DNA of 64,000 nucleotides from Microbacterium ulmi (GTDB taxonomy: Bacteria; Actinomycetota; Actinomycetes; Actinomycetales; Microbacteriaceae). Location of the stretch: NCBI RefSeq assembly GCF_011759705.1, contig NZ_JAAOZF010000001.1, positions 1,876,690-1,940,689 of the forward strand. The letters are read 5' to 3'. The notes under the pieces were generated by a model. That model ran no database searches. It was given only the letters and a program-made list of their open reading frames with translations, and had not been told where the DNA came from. A program made the translations under genes and the position numbers. Shown here one piece after another: positions 25,463-34,452 of this stretch (its first letter is position 1; each line of letters starts with the position of its first letter).

Positions 25463-27187
25463 ATGACTCCGCTCGCCAACGTATCCGCCGACTACGCCCT
25501 CGACGCGCTTGCAGGGTTCGCGGCCGCCAACGCGGATCGCGTCCTCCCCGTCAGGGGCGGCGTCGTCCGTGCCACGGCCAGCCCGCCGGCGCAGGTGGCG
25601 ATCGTCACAGGAGGCGGCTCAGGACACTTCCCGGCCTTCGCCGGATGGGTCGGGACGGGGTTCGCGCATGGCGCCGCGTGCGGAAACGTGTTCGCATCGC
25701 CCTCGACCGCGCAGATCCTGTCCGTCGCGCGCGCGGCCGACAACGGCGGCGGCGTGCTCTTCGCGCCGATCAACTACGCGGGCGACATCCTGAACTTCGG
25801 CGCCGCGGCCGAGCGGCTCCGCGGCGACGACGTCGACGTGCGGCTCGTCCCGATCACGGACGACATCGCCTCGGGGGGCGCGGGCGAGCACGAGACGCGC
25901 CGCGGGATCGCGGGGAGCTTCGTCGTGCTGAAGGTCGCGGGCGCCGCCGCTGAGCGCGGCGACACGCTCGCCGAGGTCGCCCGGATCGCCTCGGACGCCA
26001 ACGCGGCGACCCGCACGCTCGGCGTCGCATTCTCGGGATGCACCCTCCCCGGTGCGCAGTCACCGCTGTTCGACGTCCCTCGGGGCCGCGTCGCGATCGG
26101 CCTCGGCATCCATGGCGAGCCCGGGCTGTCGGAGGTGCCCCTCGGCACGGCCGACGACGTGGCGGACCTCGTCGTCGACCGCCTGTTCGCCGAGCGGTCG
26201 CCGATCCCAGGCGGCGCCGTCGCGGTCGTCGTCAACGGCCTCGGCTCGACGAAGTACGACGAGCTGTTCATCGTCTTCTCGCGTGTCCGCGTCCGGCTCG
26301 AGTCCGAAGGCATGCGGCTCGTCGCACCTGCGGTGGGGGAGTATGTCACGAGCCTCGACATGGCGGGCTTGTCCGTGTCGCTCACGTACCTGGACGACGA
26401 GCTCGAGAGCCTCTGGCGCGCACCCGCGGATGCCGCGGCCTTCACCCGGGGCGTGACGCAGGCCCGTCCCGCGCGCGGGCTCGCCGCCTCGACCGCGCCC
26501 GCCGCCGTCGACGTCGGCTCCGCCTCGGAGGCGTCGCGCCGCGCCGCCGCGGCGATCGCGGCGATCGCGGAGGAGATCGGCGGGGTGCTCGCCGCAGAGA
26601 GCGACCGGCTGGGCGCGATCGACGCCGTCGCGGGAGACGGCGACCACGGCGCGGGCATGACACGCGGCTCGGCGGCCGCCGCGCGTGCGGCGCGGGACGC
26701 CGTCACAGCGGGCGCAGGGGCGGGCACGGCGCTGCGCGCCGCAGGCGAAGCCTGGGCCGACGAGAGCGGCGGGACCTCGGGCGCCCTCTGGGGGACCGGG
26801 CTCGCGGAGGCCGCCGCCGTCGTCGGCGACGTGGACGAGCCGACGACGGCGACCGTCGTCGCGGCGGCCGAGGCGTTCGCGCGCGGCATTCGAGAGCGGG
26901 GCGGAGCGCGACCCGGAGAGAAGACGATGCTCGACGCGATCGTGCCCTTCGTCGACGAGCTCCGCAGTGCCGCCGTGCCGGGCCGGAGCTCGCTCGGTGC
27001 GTGGCGGCGTGCCGCGGAGACGGCCGATCGGGCGGCGGCCGCGACGGCCGGCATCGTCTCGAGCCGCGGCCGCTCGCGCATCCACGGCGAGCGGTCGCTG
27101 GGCACTCCGGACGCCGGCGCGACCTCGTTCGCGCTCGTCGTATCCCGCATCGGGAACTCAGACCATCTAGGAGAGGAGGGGACGTGA
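25463..27187 (+). CDS. Dihydroxyacetone kinase-family protein (DhaK-DhaL fusion)
   Basis: This 574-residue ATP-dependent kinase joins a DhaK domain (residues 1-330) and a DhaL domain (about 355-574). DhaK keeps the sugar-binding TGGGSGHFPAF loop and His217 in GIHGEPG, which forms the hemiaminal with a ketose. DhaL keeps GDGDHG (391-396) for Mg-ADP. Fused forms phosphorylate dihydroxyacetone or tetruloses such as erythrulose. ACAGGAGG precedes the ATG. The next gene overlaps by four bases (GTGA). In this setting a C3/C4 keto-polyol is likely; which one is open. Confidence 0.9.
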   Translation: MTPLANVSADYALDALAGFAAANADRVLPVRGGVVRATASPPAQVAIVTGGGSGHFPAFAGWVGTGFAHGAACGNVFASPSTAQILSVARAADNGGGVLFAPINYAGDILNFGAAAERLRGDDVDVRLVPITDDIASGGAGEHETRRGIAGSFVVLKVAGAAAERGDTLAEVARIASDANAATRTLGVAFSGCTLPGAQSPLFDVPRGRVAIGLGIHGEPGLSEVPLGTADDVADLVVDRLFAERSPIPGGAVAVVVNGLGSTKYDELFIVFSRVRVRLESEGMRLVAPAVGEYVTSLDMAGLSVSLTYLDDELESLWRAPADAAAFTRGVTQARPARGLAASTAPAAVDVGSASEASRRAAAAIAAIAEEIGGVLAAESDRLGAIDAVAGDGDHGAGMTRGSAAAARAARDAVTAGAGAGTALRAAGEAWADESGGTSGALWGTGLAEAAAVVGDVDEPTTATVVAAAEAFARGIRERGGARPGEKTMLDAIVPFVDELRSAAVPGRSSLGAWRRAAETADRAAAATAGIVSSRGRSRIHGERSLGTPDAGATSFALVVSRIGNSDHLGEEGT

Positions 27188-27501
27188 GCGACTCGATCGT
27201 GGTCCTCGCTCGGCTGTACCCGGCAGAGGGACGTCAGCAGGATCTGCTCGACGCGATAGCGCCGACGTTCGCGGCGATCCACGCGGAGGAGGGTTGCCAG
27301 CTGTTCGCGGCGCACTCCGCGTCCGACGGGACGGTCGTGCTGATCGAGAAATGGGAGTCCAGAGCCGCCCTCGACGCGCACGGACGGGGCGGCGCCGTGC
27401 GCGCGCTGAGGTCTGCCCGCGCGGAGTTCGAGGCGCGCCCCGCCCAGGTCGAGCTTCTCACCCCGTCGCCGCCGGGAGCGACCGCCAAGGGTCGGCTCTA
27501 G
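27184..27501 (+). CDS. ABM-domain putative quinol monooxygenase
   Basis: This 105-residue protein has the ferredoxin-like ABM fold: VVLARLYPAEGRQQDLLDAI at the start, EEGCQLFAAH in the middle and IEKWESRAALDAH. Small ABM proteins are cofactor-free monooxygenases or isomerase-like partners. The start GTG overlaps the kinase stop, and AGGAGAGGAGGGG lies just before it, so translation is coupled to the kinase. Confidence 0.8.
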   Translation: MSDSIVVLARLYPAEGRQQDLLDAIAPTFAAIHAEEGCQLFAAHSASDGTVVLIEKWESRAALDAHGRGGAVRALRSARAEFEARPAQVELLTPSPPGATAKGRL

Positions 27502-27517
27502 CCGAGGTCTGCGACCG

Positions 27518-28723
27518 TCACGTGGCGGCGAGGTCGAGATGGTGCTGCAGGACGTGCTCGGCGATCGCGATCGAGCTCGTGGCCGCGGGCGACGGCGCAT
27601 TGCGCAGGACCGTCACGGGCCCGATCCGATCGACGGCGAAGTCGTCGAGCAGCGAGCCGTCTCGTCCCCACGCCTGTGCGCGCACCCCCGACGCGGTCTT
27701 CGCCTCGAGGTCCGCCATCCTGAGCTCGGGCACGAACCGCCGCGCCTTGCCGAAGTAGAGCCGTTTGACGAGGGATGCCGAGATCTCGTCCACTCCCATG
27801 CGCCAGTGCCTCTTCGCGAGCGGCCACGCGCCCGGCCACCGCAGCGACTCCCACGTGTCCTTGGGGGAGATCGTGAGCCATCCGTATCCCTCGCGGGCGA
27901 GCGCGGGCACGGCGTTGGGCCCGACGTGCACGTCGTCGTAGACGCCGCGCGTGAAGTGCACGCCGAGGAACGGGAAGCGCGGATCCGGTACGGGATAGAT
28001 CATCCCGCTCACGAGGTCCGTTCGGTCCGGGGACAGAGCCCAGTACTCACCACGGAAGGGGAGGATCTTGGGGGATGGGTCGGCCCCGACGAGCTTCGCG
28101 ACGATGTCGGACTGCAGCCCCGCGCACACGACCAGGCGCGTGAACTCGTGCTCGGAGGCATCCGTGGCGACGCGGACCGTGTCGCCGTCGACCGTGATCT
28201 CCGTGACGCCGTGGCCGAGGAGAATCGTGCCGCCGGCGGCACGCACGTCCTGGGCCATGGCCTCCGTGATGCTCGCGTAGTCGACGACCGCCGTCTCGGG
28301 CGAGTGCACCGCCGCGACGCCGGCCACGTGCGGCTCGATGTCGCGCAGGTGCGCGGGATCGTCGATGCGCGCGAGCCGGGGCACCTTGTTGGCGATCGAG
28401 CGCCGCTCGATCTCGGCGAGCGCGGGCAGCTCTGTGTCGTCGACGGCGACGACGAGCTTGCCGACCTCGCGATACGGCAGACCCTTCTCCTGGCAGAACT
28501 CGCGGATCAGGACCCGTCCCGCCGCGCACAGCTGCGCCTTCAGCGAGCCCGGCGCGTAGTAGAGCCCCGCGTGCACGACGCCCGAGTTGTGACCGGTCTG
28601 GTGCGCCGCGAGCCGACGCTCCTTCTCCAGGACGGTGACCTCGCCGACGCCGCGTGCCGTGAGCGCCCGCGCGATGGCGATGCCGACGATCCCGCCGCCG
28701 ACGATCCCGATGCGCTCGGTCAC
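27518..28723 (-). CDS. lhgO: L-2-hydroxyglutarate oxidase
   Basis: This 401-residue flavoprotein belongs to the DAO family and matches LhgO: GIVGGGIVGIAIARAL for FAD, HQTGHNSGVVHAGLYYAPGS near residue 45, and KILPFRGEYW and FLGVHFTRG further on. LhgO oxidises L-2-hydroxyglutarate to 2-oxoglutarate and feeds electrons to the membrane quinone pool. The GTG start overlaps the stop of the aldehyde dehydrogenase upstream (GTGA), so the two are one operon under the GntR protein or its promoter. Confidence 0.9.
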   Translation of the reverse strand: MTERIGIVGGGIVGIAIARALTARGVGEVTVLEKERRLAAHQTGHNSGVVHAGLYYAPGSLKAQLCAAGRVLIREFCQEKGLPYREVGKLVVAVDDTELPALAEIERRSIANKVPRLARIDDPAHLRDIEPHVAGVAAVHSPETAVVDYASITEAMAQDVRAAGGTILLGHGVTEITVDGDTVRVATDASEHEFTRLVVCAGLQSDIVAKLVGADPSPKILPFRGEYWALSPDRTDLVSGMIYPVPDPRFPFLGVHFTRGVYDDVHVGPNAVPALAREGYGWLTISPKDTWESLRWPGAWPLAKRHWRMGVDEISASLVKRLYFGKARRFVPELRMADLEAKTASGVRAQAWGRDGSLLDDFAVDRIGPVTVLRNAPSPAATSSIAIAEHVLQHHLDLAAT

Positions 28724-30168
28724 AGCTGCGTCCTGATCGCGACGGTCTTGACCCGCGTGTAGAAGCGGACGGCCTCGGTCCCCTGCTCCTTGAAGGGCGA
28801 TCCGGACTCCTTGAACCCGCCGAACGGCTGATGGACGTCCCACCCGCTCGTCGGCTGGTTCACGGCGACCTGCCCCGTCTCGACGCCGTCGATGAATCGG
28901 TAGGCCGAGCCGAGGTCGCGTGTGAACACCGAGCTCGCCAGGCCGTAGGACGAGGCGTTGACCTCGGCGATCGCCTCCTCGAGGTCGTCCACCACGAGCA
29001 TCCCCAGGACCGGTCCGAACACCTCCTCACGCCAGATCGGGTTGTCCGGCGGCGTTCTCAGCAGTGTCGGCTCGACGAACGCGCCGACCTGCGCGGAGGC
29101 GCCGAGCTCGGCTCTCGCGAGGACCTCAGCGCCGTTCTCGAGGGCGTCCGCGACGCGAGAGCGGATGTCGTCGCGCGCGGCGGTGCTGACGACCGGTCCG
29201 ACATCGACGCCGTCGGCGTCACCGGGTCCGACCCGAAGAGCCGCGACCGCGGCACGCAGACGCGCGCTCAGCTCGTCGGCGACTCCGCGCTGGACGATGA
29301 GCCGGCTCGTCGCCGTGCAGCGCTGGCCCGCCTGGGCGAAGGCGCCGGCCATGATGACGCTTTCGGCAAGATCGAGGTCGGCGTCGTCGAGCACGACGGC
29401 CGCGTTCTTGCCGCCCATCTCGGTCTGCACTCGCACGCCCGTGCCGGCAAGCGTCTTCTGCAGGGCGAGCCCGACCGGCGTCGAACCCGTGAACGAGACC
29501 GCTCGAACGCGCGGATCGGAGACCGCCGCATCGCCGATAACCGACCCCCGCCCCGTCAGCGTGTTGAGGGCGCCCGCCGTCAGACCGGCCGAGTCCAGGA
29601 GCTCCGCGAGGCGGAGCGCGATCAGCGGGGCTTCGCTCGCGGGCTTGAGCACGACCGCGTTGCCCGCCGCGAGCGCGGGGGCCAGCTTGCGTGCGGGGGT
29701 GAGCAGGGGATCGTTCCACGGCGTCACGAGCAGAACGATGCCGAGCGGCTCACGCAGTTGCTGGGCGAAGGTGCCCGGCCGCGCGTCGGGCAGGAGCTCG
29801 CCGTACGCGAGCCGGGTGAGGGCGCCGAAGAACTCGAAGAACTCTGCGGACTTCGCCACCTCGCCCGCGGCCTCGGCGCGCGTCTTGCCCATCTCCGACA
29901 CGATGAGCGAGGTCAGCTCCGCGGCGGCCTCGCGAATGAGCGCCGCACCGCGCAGCAGCACTCTGCCGCGCTCGATGGCGCCCACGGCGCGCCACGCGGC
30001 CGCGCCGTTCGCAGCCGCGTCGAACACGGCGGCGACGTGGCGGGCCTTCAGGGCCGGAACGCGGCCCACGACGCGACCGTCCGTCGCCGGGTCGGTCACC
30101 TCGATCCACTCCCCGTCGGGTGACTCGATGTACTCGCCCGCGACCAGATTCTTCAACGTGATGGGCAC
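28720..30168 (-). CDS. NAD(P)-dependent aldehyde dehydrogenase
   Basis: This 482-residue aldehyde dehydrogenase has the catalytic Glu250 (QTEMGGKN) and Cys284 (GQRCTATSR) and the cofactor segment VTPWNDPLLTPARKLAPAL. GQRCTATSR is typical of the 2,5-dioxovalerate (2-oxoglutarate semialdehyde) dehydrogenase branch. With LhgO next to it, a route ending in 2-oxoglutarate is likely; succinate semialdehyde from the hpa pathway is a second possible substrate. The promoter lies at 30198-30226. Confidence 0.88.
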   Translation of the reverse strand: MPITLKNLVAGEYIESPDGEWIEVTDPATDGRVVGRVPALKARHVAAVFDAAANGAAAWRAVGAIERGRVLLRGAALIREAAAELTSLIVSEMGKTRAEAAGEVAKSAEFFEFFGALTRLAYGELLPDARPGTFAQQLREPLGIVLLVTPWNDPLLTPARKLAPALAAGNAVVLKPASEAPLIALRLAELLDSAGLTAGALNTLTGRGSVIGDAAVSDPRVRAVSFTGSTPVGLALQKTLAGTGVRVQTEMGGKNAAVVLDDADLDLAESVIMAGAFAQAGQRCTATSRLIVQRGVADELSARLRAAVAALRVGPGDADGVDVGPVVSTAARDDIRSRVADALENGAEVLARAELGASAQVGAFVEPTLLRTPPDNPIWREEVFGPVLGMLVVDDLEEAIAEVNASSYGLASSVFTRDLGSAYRFIDGVETGQVAVNQPTSGWDVHQPFGGFKESGSPFKEQGTEAVRFYTRVKTVAIRTQL

Positions 30169-30184
30169 TTAGCACACCCCTTTC

Positions 30185-30226
30185 GGATACGAAATACGTT
30201 ACCAGGAGGGCATAAGCGGTCGTCAA
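30185..30226 (-). promoter_or_regulatory. Promoter and GntR-type operator before aldehyde dehydrogenase
   Basis: On the minus strand TTGACG (30226-30221), 17 bases and GGTAAC (30203-30198) make a promoter. GGTAACGTATTTCGTATCC (30203-30185) is an imperfect palindrome covering the -10 box. A second imperfect palindrome, TTGGATACATTCAA, lies at 30234-30247 by the gntR stop. Both could bind the GntR protein encoded just upstream. Confidence 0.45.
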
Positions 30227-30244
30227 GTGCTCAATTGGATACAT

Positions 30245-30898
30245 TCAAGAGGTGAAGAGGTCCGGTCGCGCAGCCAGCGCGAGTCGCGTCCTACGGATGT
30301 GGCCCGATACCAGGTCCGCGGCCGACAGGAGGTCGCGCCGCTCGATGGCGTCGACGATCAGCCGATGCTCGGCATCCGTCGTCCAGTCGTGGAGGGGCCG
30401 AGTCTTTACCCAGGCTCGCCGGTAATGCTGCGTCGAGTTCCAGAAGCGATCGACGAGGTCGTGGAGGAGCGGCAGGCGCGCGCCGGCGTACGTGAGCAGG
30501 TGGAAGGCGCGGTCGGACGCGAGGAACTGCTCGACGTCGCTCGACGTCTCGAGCTCTTCGACGAGTTCGTGCAGCCGCTCGAGCTGAGCGGGCGCGAGGT
30601 GCGGGATGCTCTCCTGGATCGCGAGCGGCTCGACCTGCTCGCGCAGGCGGTAGATCTGGTCGAACTCCGTGGCGTCGAGCCGTGCGACCCACGCCCCCGC
30701 GTTGGGGCGGATCGAGATGAGCCCCTCGGCCTCGAGGAGCCTGAGGGCCTCTCGCACCGGTATGCGACTCGACCGGAACTCCGCCGCGACGGCGTCCTGG
30801 CCGATGCGGGTCCCGGGTGTCAGGCGTCCGTCGAGGATCTGCTCCCGGAGCCGATCGGCGATCAGACGGCCGGTCGCGCCTGCGGGGAGCTGGTCCAT
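30245..30898 (-). CDS. GntR-family regulator (FCD domain)
   Basis: This 217-residue regulator has an N-terminal winged helix (AVAAEFRSSRIPVREALRLLEAEGLI) and an all-helical FCD domain with the metal/effector residues in DRAFHLL and EHRLIVDAI. FadR/VanR-type members respond to organic acids. It lies directly upstream of, and on the same strand as, the aldehyde dehydrogenase and lhgO, which are its likely targets. The ATG at 30898 is chosen as the start of the typical N-terminus; no strong Shine-Dalgarno is visible. Confidence 0.88.
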   Translation of the reverse strand: MDQLPAGATGRLIADRLREQILDGRLTPGTRIGQDAVAAEFRSSRIPVREALRLLEAEGLISIRPNAGAWVARLDATEFDQIYRLREQVEPLAIQESIPHLAPAQLERLHELVEELETSSDVEQFLASDRAFHLLTYAGARLPLLHDLVDRFWNSTQHYRRAWVKTRPLHDWTTDAEHRLIVDAIERRDLLSAADLVSGHIRRTRLALAARPDLFTS

Positions 30899-31050
30899 GA
30901 GGTCAGGGTAGCGGGGCGCGCGGGGCGAGCCGGGCCGCGACGAACGCTCGGGCCTGCGGCGCCTCCTACACTCGAAGAGGGTGGGCATCTGCGGCACATG
31001 TCGTGCACGGATGTGCAGGCGAGGATGCCTGGCCGGATCAGGAGGTCGCG

Positions 31051-32025
31051 ATGGCGACGGCGAGCGAGGACGGCCGTATGCAGGCGATGCTGCGCGCGGC
31101 CCAGCTGTACTACCTGCAGGACCAGACGATGGAGGCGATCGCGGCAGATCTCGGGCGGTCGCGGTCGTCGGTGTCGCGGCTGCTCGCCCGCGCTCGCGAG
31201 ACCGGTGTCGTCGAGATCCGGCTCAACTCGCCGCTCGCGAGCCGGACGACGCTCGAGGGAGAGCTCGGTCAGAGGTACGGCGTCGCCGCGCACGTCGTGC
31301 CGGTGAGCGGGCCGATCAGCGACGTCGACCGGCTCGACCGCGTCGCGACGATGGCCGCGCGCCTTCTCATCCGGTTCTTCGACTCGAACATGACGATGGG
31401 AGTGGCCTGGGGATCCACGACGAGCGCGATCAGCCGCCACCTCGTGCCCCACGAGACCCACAATTCCGTCATCGTGCAGATGAACGGAGCAGGCAACCTC
31501 AAGACGACGGGGATCGAGTACGCAGGAGAGATCCTGCAACGCTTCGCGAGCGCGTTCTCGGCTCAGGTCGAGCACTTCCCGGTGCCCGCGTTCTTCGACG
31601 ACCCGCTCACGAGGGACGCCCTGTGGCGCGAGCGCGGGACGAGGCGCGTCCTCGGCATCCAGACACGCATGGATGTCGCGCTGTTCGGTCTCGGCTCGCC
31701 GTACTCGTCGGTGCCGAGCTACGTGTACATCGGCGGCTACCTCGATGAGAAGGACTATCGGAGCCTGCGCCAGCAGCACGTGGCGGGCGACGTCGCAACG
31801 GTGTTCTACCGCAGAGACGGCACGCACCGCGACATCACCCTCAACGCGAGGGCGTCGGGCATGGGCCTCGACCGGCTCCAGCACATCGCTCGGAGGATCG
31901 CGGTCGTCTCCGGGCTCGCGAAGCGCGACGCCGTCCTCGGCGCGCTCGCCGCCGGGCTCGTCACCGACCTCGTGCTCGACGAGGACCTTGCGCGTGCACT
32001 GCTCGTCGTCGGCCGCCACGGATGA
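31051..32025 (+). CDS. SorC/DeoR-type sugar-binding transcriptional regulator
   Basis: This 324-residue protein has an N-terminal helix-turn-helix (MEAIAADLGRSRSSVSRLLA) and a SugR/SorC phosphosugar-binding domain (VAWGSTTSAISRHL, then GLGSPYSS). SorC regulators answer to phosphorylated sugars or polyols. AGGAGG at 31040-31045 fixes the ATG at 31051. It is divergent from the gntR gene and stands alone, so its targets are not shown; the DhaK-DhaL kinase product is one possible effector. Confidence 0.88.
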   Translation: MATASEDGRMQAMLRAAQLYYLQDQTMEAIAADLGRSRSSVSRLLARARETGVVEIRLNSPLASRTTLEGELGQRYGVAAHVVPVSGPISDVDRLDRVATMAARLLIRFFDSNMTMGVAWGSTTSAISRHLVPHETHNSVIVQMNGAGNLKTTGIEYAGEILQRFASAFSAQVEHFPVPAFFDDPLTRDALWRERGTRRVLGIQTRMDVALFGLGSPYSSVPSYVYIGGYLDEKDYRSLRQQHVAGDVATVFYRRDGTHRDITLNARASGMGLDRLQHIARRIAVVSGLAKRDAVLGALAAGLVTDLVLDEDLARALLVVGRHG

Positions 32026-32151
32026 CGCGGTGCGCCCGCTCGCCGCGGGAGCGGAGCACGACGACGGCGTTCGCGGCGGCGACCCTGGTCGCCTGCGCGC
32101 GCCGGCATCGAGGCGGTCGGATCGATGGCCTGAGTCGCGTGCGGACTCTGC

Positions 32152-32949
32152 TCACCCCACGCGGATGCGGGTGTGCCGGAGGTCGCGCTCGATACCCTCG
32201 ACGGCCAGCAGCAGTGGCGCGACGAAGTCGGATCCCTCCTCGCCGACGCGATCCCGGCGGGCGGGCGCGGCGACGTTGACAGCCGCAACCACGGCTCCCG
32301 TGCTGTCGTGGACGGGTGCAGCGACCGAGCGGAGACCCTCTTCGAGCTCCTGGTCGACGAGTGACCACCCCTGTGCCCCGATGCGCTCGAACTCGGCCCG
32401 CAGCGCGGCGCGATCGGTGATGGTGTACGGCGTGAGCGGAGAGAGACTCGCCGTGCGGAGGAACTCGTCGCGCCGAGCGTCCGGCCCGCACGCGAGCATC
32501 GCGCGACCCATCGAGGTTGCGAATGCGGGGAGGCGCGTGCCGACGCCGATCGCGGCCGACATGATGCGCCGGACCGCGACGCGGGCGACGTAGACGATCT
32601 CCCCGCCGTCGAGGATCGCGACCGACGACGACTCGCCCGTCTCGTCCGAGAGTCGCTGCAGGTGCGGCTGCGCGACGGCGGGCAGTCCCAGGCCCGAGAG
32701 ATACGCATAGCCGAGCTCGAGCAGCCGGGGGCGCAGGTGGAACTCGCGGCCGTCTGTCCCGACGTAGCCGAGCTCGACGAGCGTGTGCAGGAAGCGGCGC
32801 GCCGAGGCCCGGCTCAGTCCGGTCGCGCGGGAGACGTCGCTGAGGGTCAGGCTCGGCCGGTCGGCGTCGAAGGATCGGATGACGGCGAGCCCGCGATCGA
32901 GGGACTGGACGAACTCGCCGCCCCTCGCGTCCTGTGCCGCGTCGGCCAC
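32152..32949 (-). CDS. pcaR: IclR-family regulator, PcaR/PcaU type
   Basis: This 265-residue regulator has a winged helix (LSDVSRATGLSRASARRFLHTL) and an effector domain with VAILDGGEIVYVARV and GTRLPAFATSMGRAMLA, the pattern of the PcaR/PcaU/PobR group. These respond to 3-oxoadipate or protocatechuate. It is divergent from pcaIJF with CGAACA motifs in between. The GTG at 32949 is chosen because GGGAGGG lies five bases upstream. Confidence 0.9.
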   Translation of the reverse strand: MADAAQDARGGEFVQSLDRGLAVIRSFDADRPSLTLSDVSRATGLSRASARRFLHTLVELGYVGTDGREFHLRPRLLELGYAYLSGLGLPAVAQPHLQRLSDETGESSSVAILDGGEIVYVARVAVRRIMSAAIGVGTRLPAFATSMGRAMLACGPDARRDEFLRTASLSPLTPYTITDRAALRAEFERIGAQGWSLVDQELEEGLRSVAAPVHDSTGAVVAAVNVAAPARRDRVGEEGSDFVAPLLLAVEGIERDLRHTRIRVG

Positions 32950-33005
32950 GATGCCCTCCCTCCCTGCGCCGCTTGCGCGGGATCGGTCCCCGACGGCTAA
33001 GATCG

Positions 33006-33037
33006 TACTATACGAACAGGTGTTCGCATGGCGAACA
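33006..33037 (+). promoter_or_regulatory. PcaR-type operator with -10 box before pcaI
   Basis: TACTAT at 33006-33011 could be the pcaI -10 box. CGAACA (33013-33018), GG and TGTTCG (33021-33026) make an inverted repeat, and a third CGAACA follows in direct orientation at 33032-33037, next to the pcaI start. A palindrome plus one direct repeat is the pattern known for PcaU sites. No good -35 is present, which would suit an activator. Confidence 0.6.
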
Positions 33038-33046
33038 GGAGTCATC

Positions 33047-33805
33047 GTGATCGACAAGATCTTCCGGGATGCCGCCGCCGCGGTCGCGGACATCGTCGAC
33101 GGCACCACTGTGCTGATCGGGGGATTCGGCCGGGCCGGGCAGCCCGTCGAGCTCATCGACGCCCTCATCGCGCACGGCGCGCGCGACCTGACGATCGTCA
33201 ACAACAACGCGGGGAACGGCGACACGGGGCTCGCGGCGCTTCTCGCGACGGGCCGCGTGCGCAAGGTGGTCTGCTCCTTTCCGCGGCAACACGACTCGTG
33301 GGTCTTCGACGAGCTGTACCGGTCGGGGCGGATCGAGCTCGAGCTCGTCCCTCAGGGCAATCTCGCGGAGCGCATCCGTGCCGCGGGCGCCGGCATCGGC
33401 GCGTTCTATTCGCCCACGGGCGTCGGCACGCTGCTGGCCGAGGGCAAGGAGTCGCGGATCATCGACGGCCGGGAGTACGTCCTCGAGTACCCCATCGCCG
33501 CCGACTATGCCCTCATCGGAGCACTGCGGGCGGACCGTTGGGGCAACCTCGTGTACCGCAAGACCGCCCGCAACTTCGGCCCCGTCATGGCCGCCGCCGC
33601 CGCGACCACGATCGTGCAAGTCGACGAAGTCGTGCCGCTCGGCGGGCTGGATCCGGAGGCGGTCGTGACGCCCGGGATCTTCGTCGACCGCATCGTCGTC
33701 ACGGGCCCCCGGCCCTGGCTGCGCGACGGCGCGTTCGTGGGTGGCGTCGACCTCGAGGGCACGCCGCTCGACCCTGCGCCCGCCGCGACGGGGGTCGCCT
33801 CGTGA
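33047..33805 (+). CDS. pcaI: 3-oxoadipate CoA-transferase subunit A
   Basis: PcaI is the alpha subunit of the enzyme that moves CoA from succinyl-CoA to 3-oxoadipate. The 252-residue protein has the family I CoA-transferase start (VLIGGFGRAGQPVELIDALI) and the GTLLAEGKESRIIDGREYVLE stretch found in PcaI/CatI. The GTG at 33047 has CAGGAG upstream; the third PcaR motif overlaps this region. The stop overlaps the pcaJ start (GTGA). Confidence 0.95.
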   Translation: MIDKIFRDAAAAVADIVDGTTVLIGGFGRAGQPVELIDALIAHGARDLTIVNNNAGNGDTGLAALLATGRVRKVVCSFPRQHDSWVFDELYRSGRIELELVPQGNLAERIRAAGAGIGAFYSPTGVGTLLAEGKESRIIDGREYVLEYPIAADYALIGALRADRWGNLVYRKTARNFGPVMAAAAATTIVQVDEVVPLGGLDPEAVVTPGIFVDRIVVTGPRPWLRDGAFVGGVDLEGTPLDPAPAATGVAS

Positions 33806-34452
33806 GCACCCGCATCCGGCGCGAGGAACTGGCAGCCCGCATCGCCGCCGACATCCCGGACGGCTCCTATGTCAATCTGGGCATCGGTGCGCCGACGCTC
33901 GTCGCGAACCACCTTCCGGCCGATCTCGAGATCGTCCTGCACACCGAGAACGGCCTCCTCGGCATGGGCCCGGCGCCCCACGCGACCGAGGTCGATCCCG
34001 ACCTCATCAACGCGGGGAAGCAGGCCGTGAGCGAGCTCCCGGGCGCCGCGTACTTCCACCACGCGGACTCGTTCGGCATGATGCGCGGCGGCCACCTCGA
34101 CGTCTGCGTCCTCGGCGCGTTCCAGGTGTCGGAGCGCGGCGATCTCGCCAACTGGTCGACGGGCGCACCGGGGGCCATCCCCGCGGTCGGAGGCGCGATG
34201 GACCTCGCGATCGGAGCGAAGTCCGTCTACGTCATGACCGATCTGCTCACGAGGTCGGGCACCCCCAAACTCGTCCGCGCGTGCACGTACCCCCTCACGG
34301 GTGTCCGCTGCGTCACGCGCGTCTATACCGACCACGCCGTCTTCGACATCGCGCCCACGGGCTTCGTCGTGCGCGAGGCGTTCGGCGACAACACCGTCGA
34401 CTCGCTGTCGGCGCTGACCGGGCTGACCCTGTCGTCGGCAGAGAGAGGATGA
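33802..34452 (+). CDS. pcaJ: 3-oxoadipate CoA-transferase subunit B
   Basis: PcaJ carries the catalytic Glu49 in HTENGLLGMGP, which forms the enzyme-CoA thioester. The 216-residue protein also shows VNLGIGAPTLVANHLP and the GGHLDVCVLGAFQVSERGDL stretch of beta subunits. It overlaps pcaI by four bases and pcaF by four (ATGA), so the operon is translationally coupled. Confidence 0.95.
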   Translation: MSTRIRREELAARIAADIPDGSYVNLGIGAPTLVANHLPADLEIVLHTENGLLGMGPAPHATEVDPDLINAGKQAVSELPGAAYFHHADSFGMMRGGHLDVCVLGAFQVSERGDLANWSTGAPGAIPAVGGAMDLAIGAKSVYVMTDLLTRSGTPKLVRACTYPLTGVRCVTRVYTDHAVFDIAPTGFVVREAFGDNTVDSLSALTGLTLSSAERG

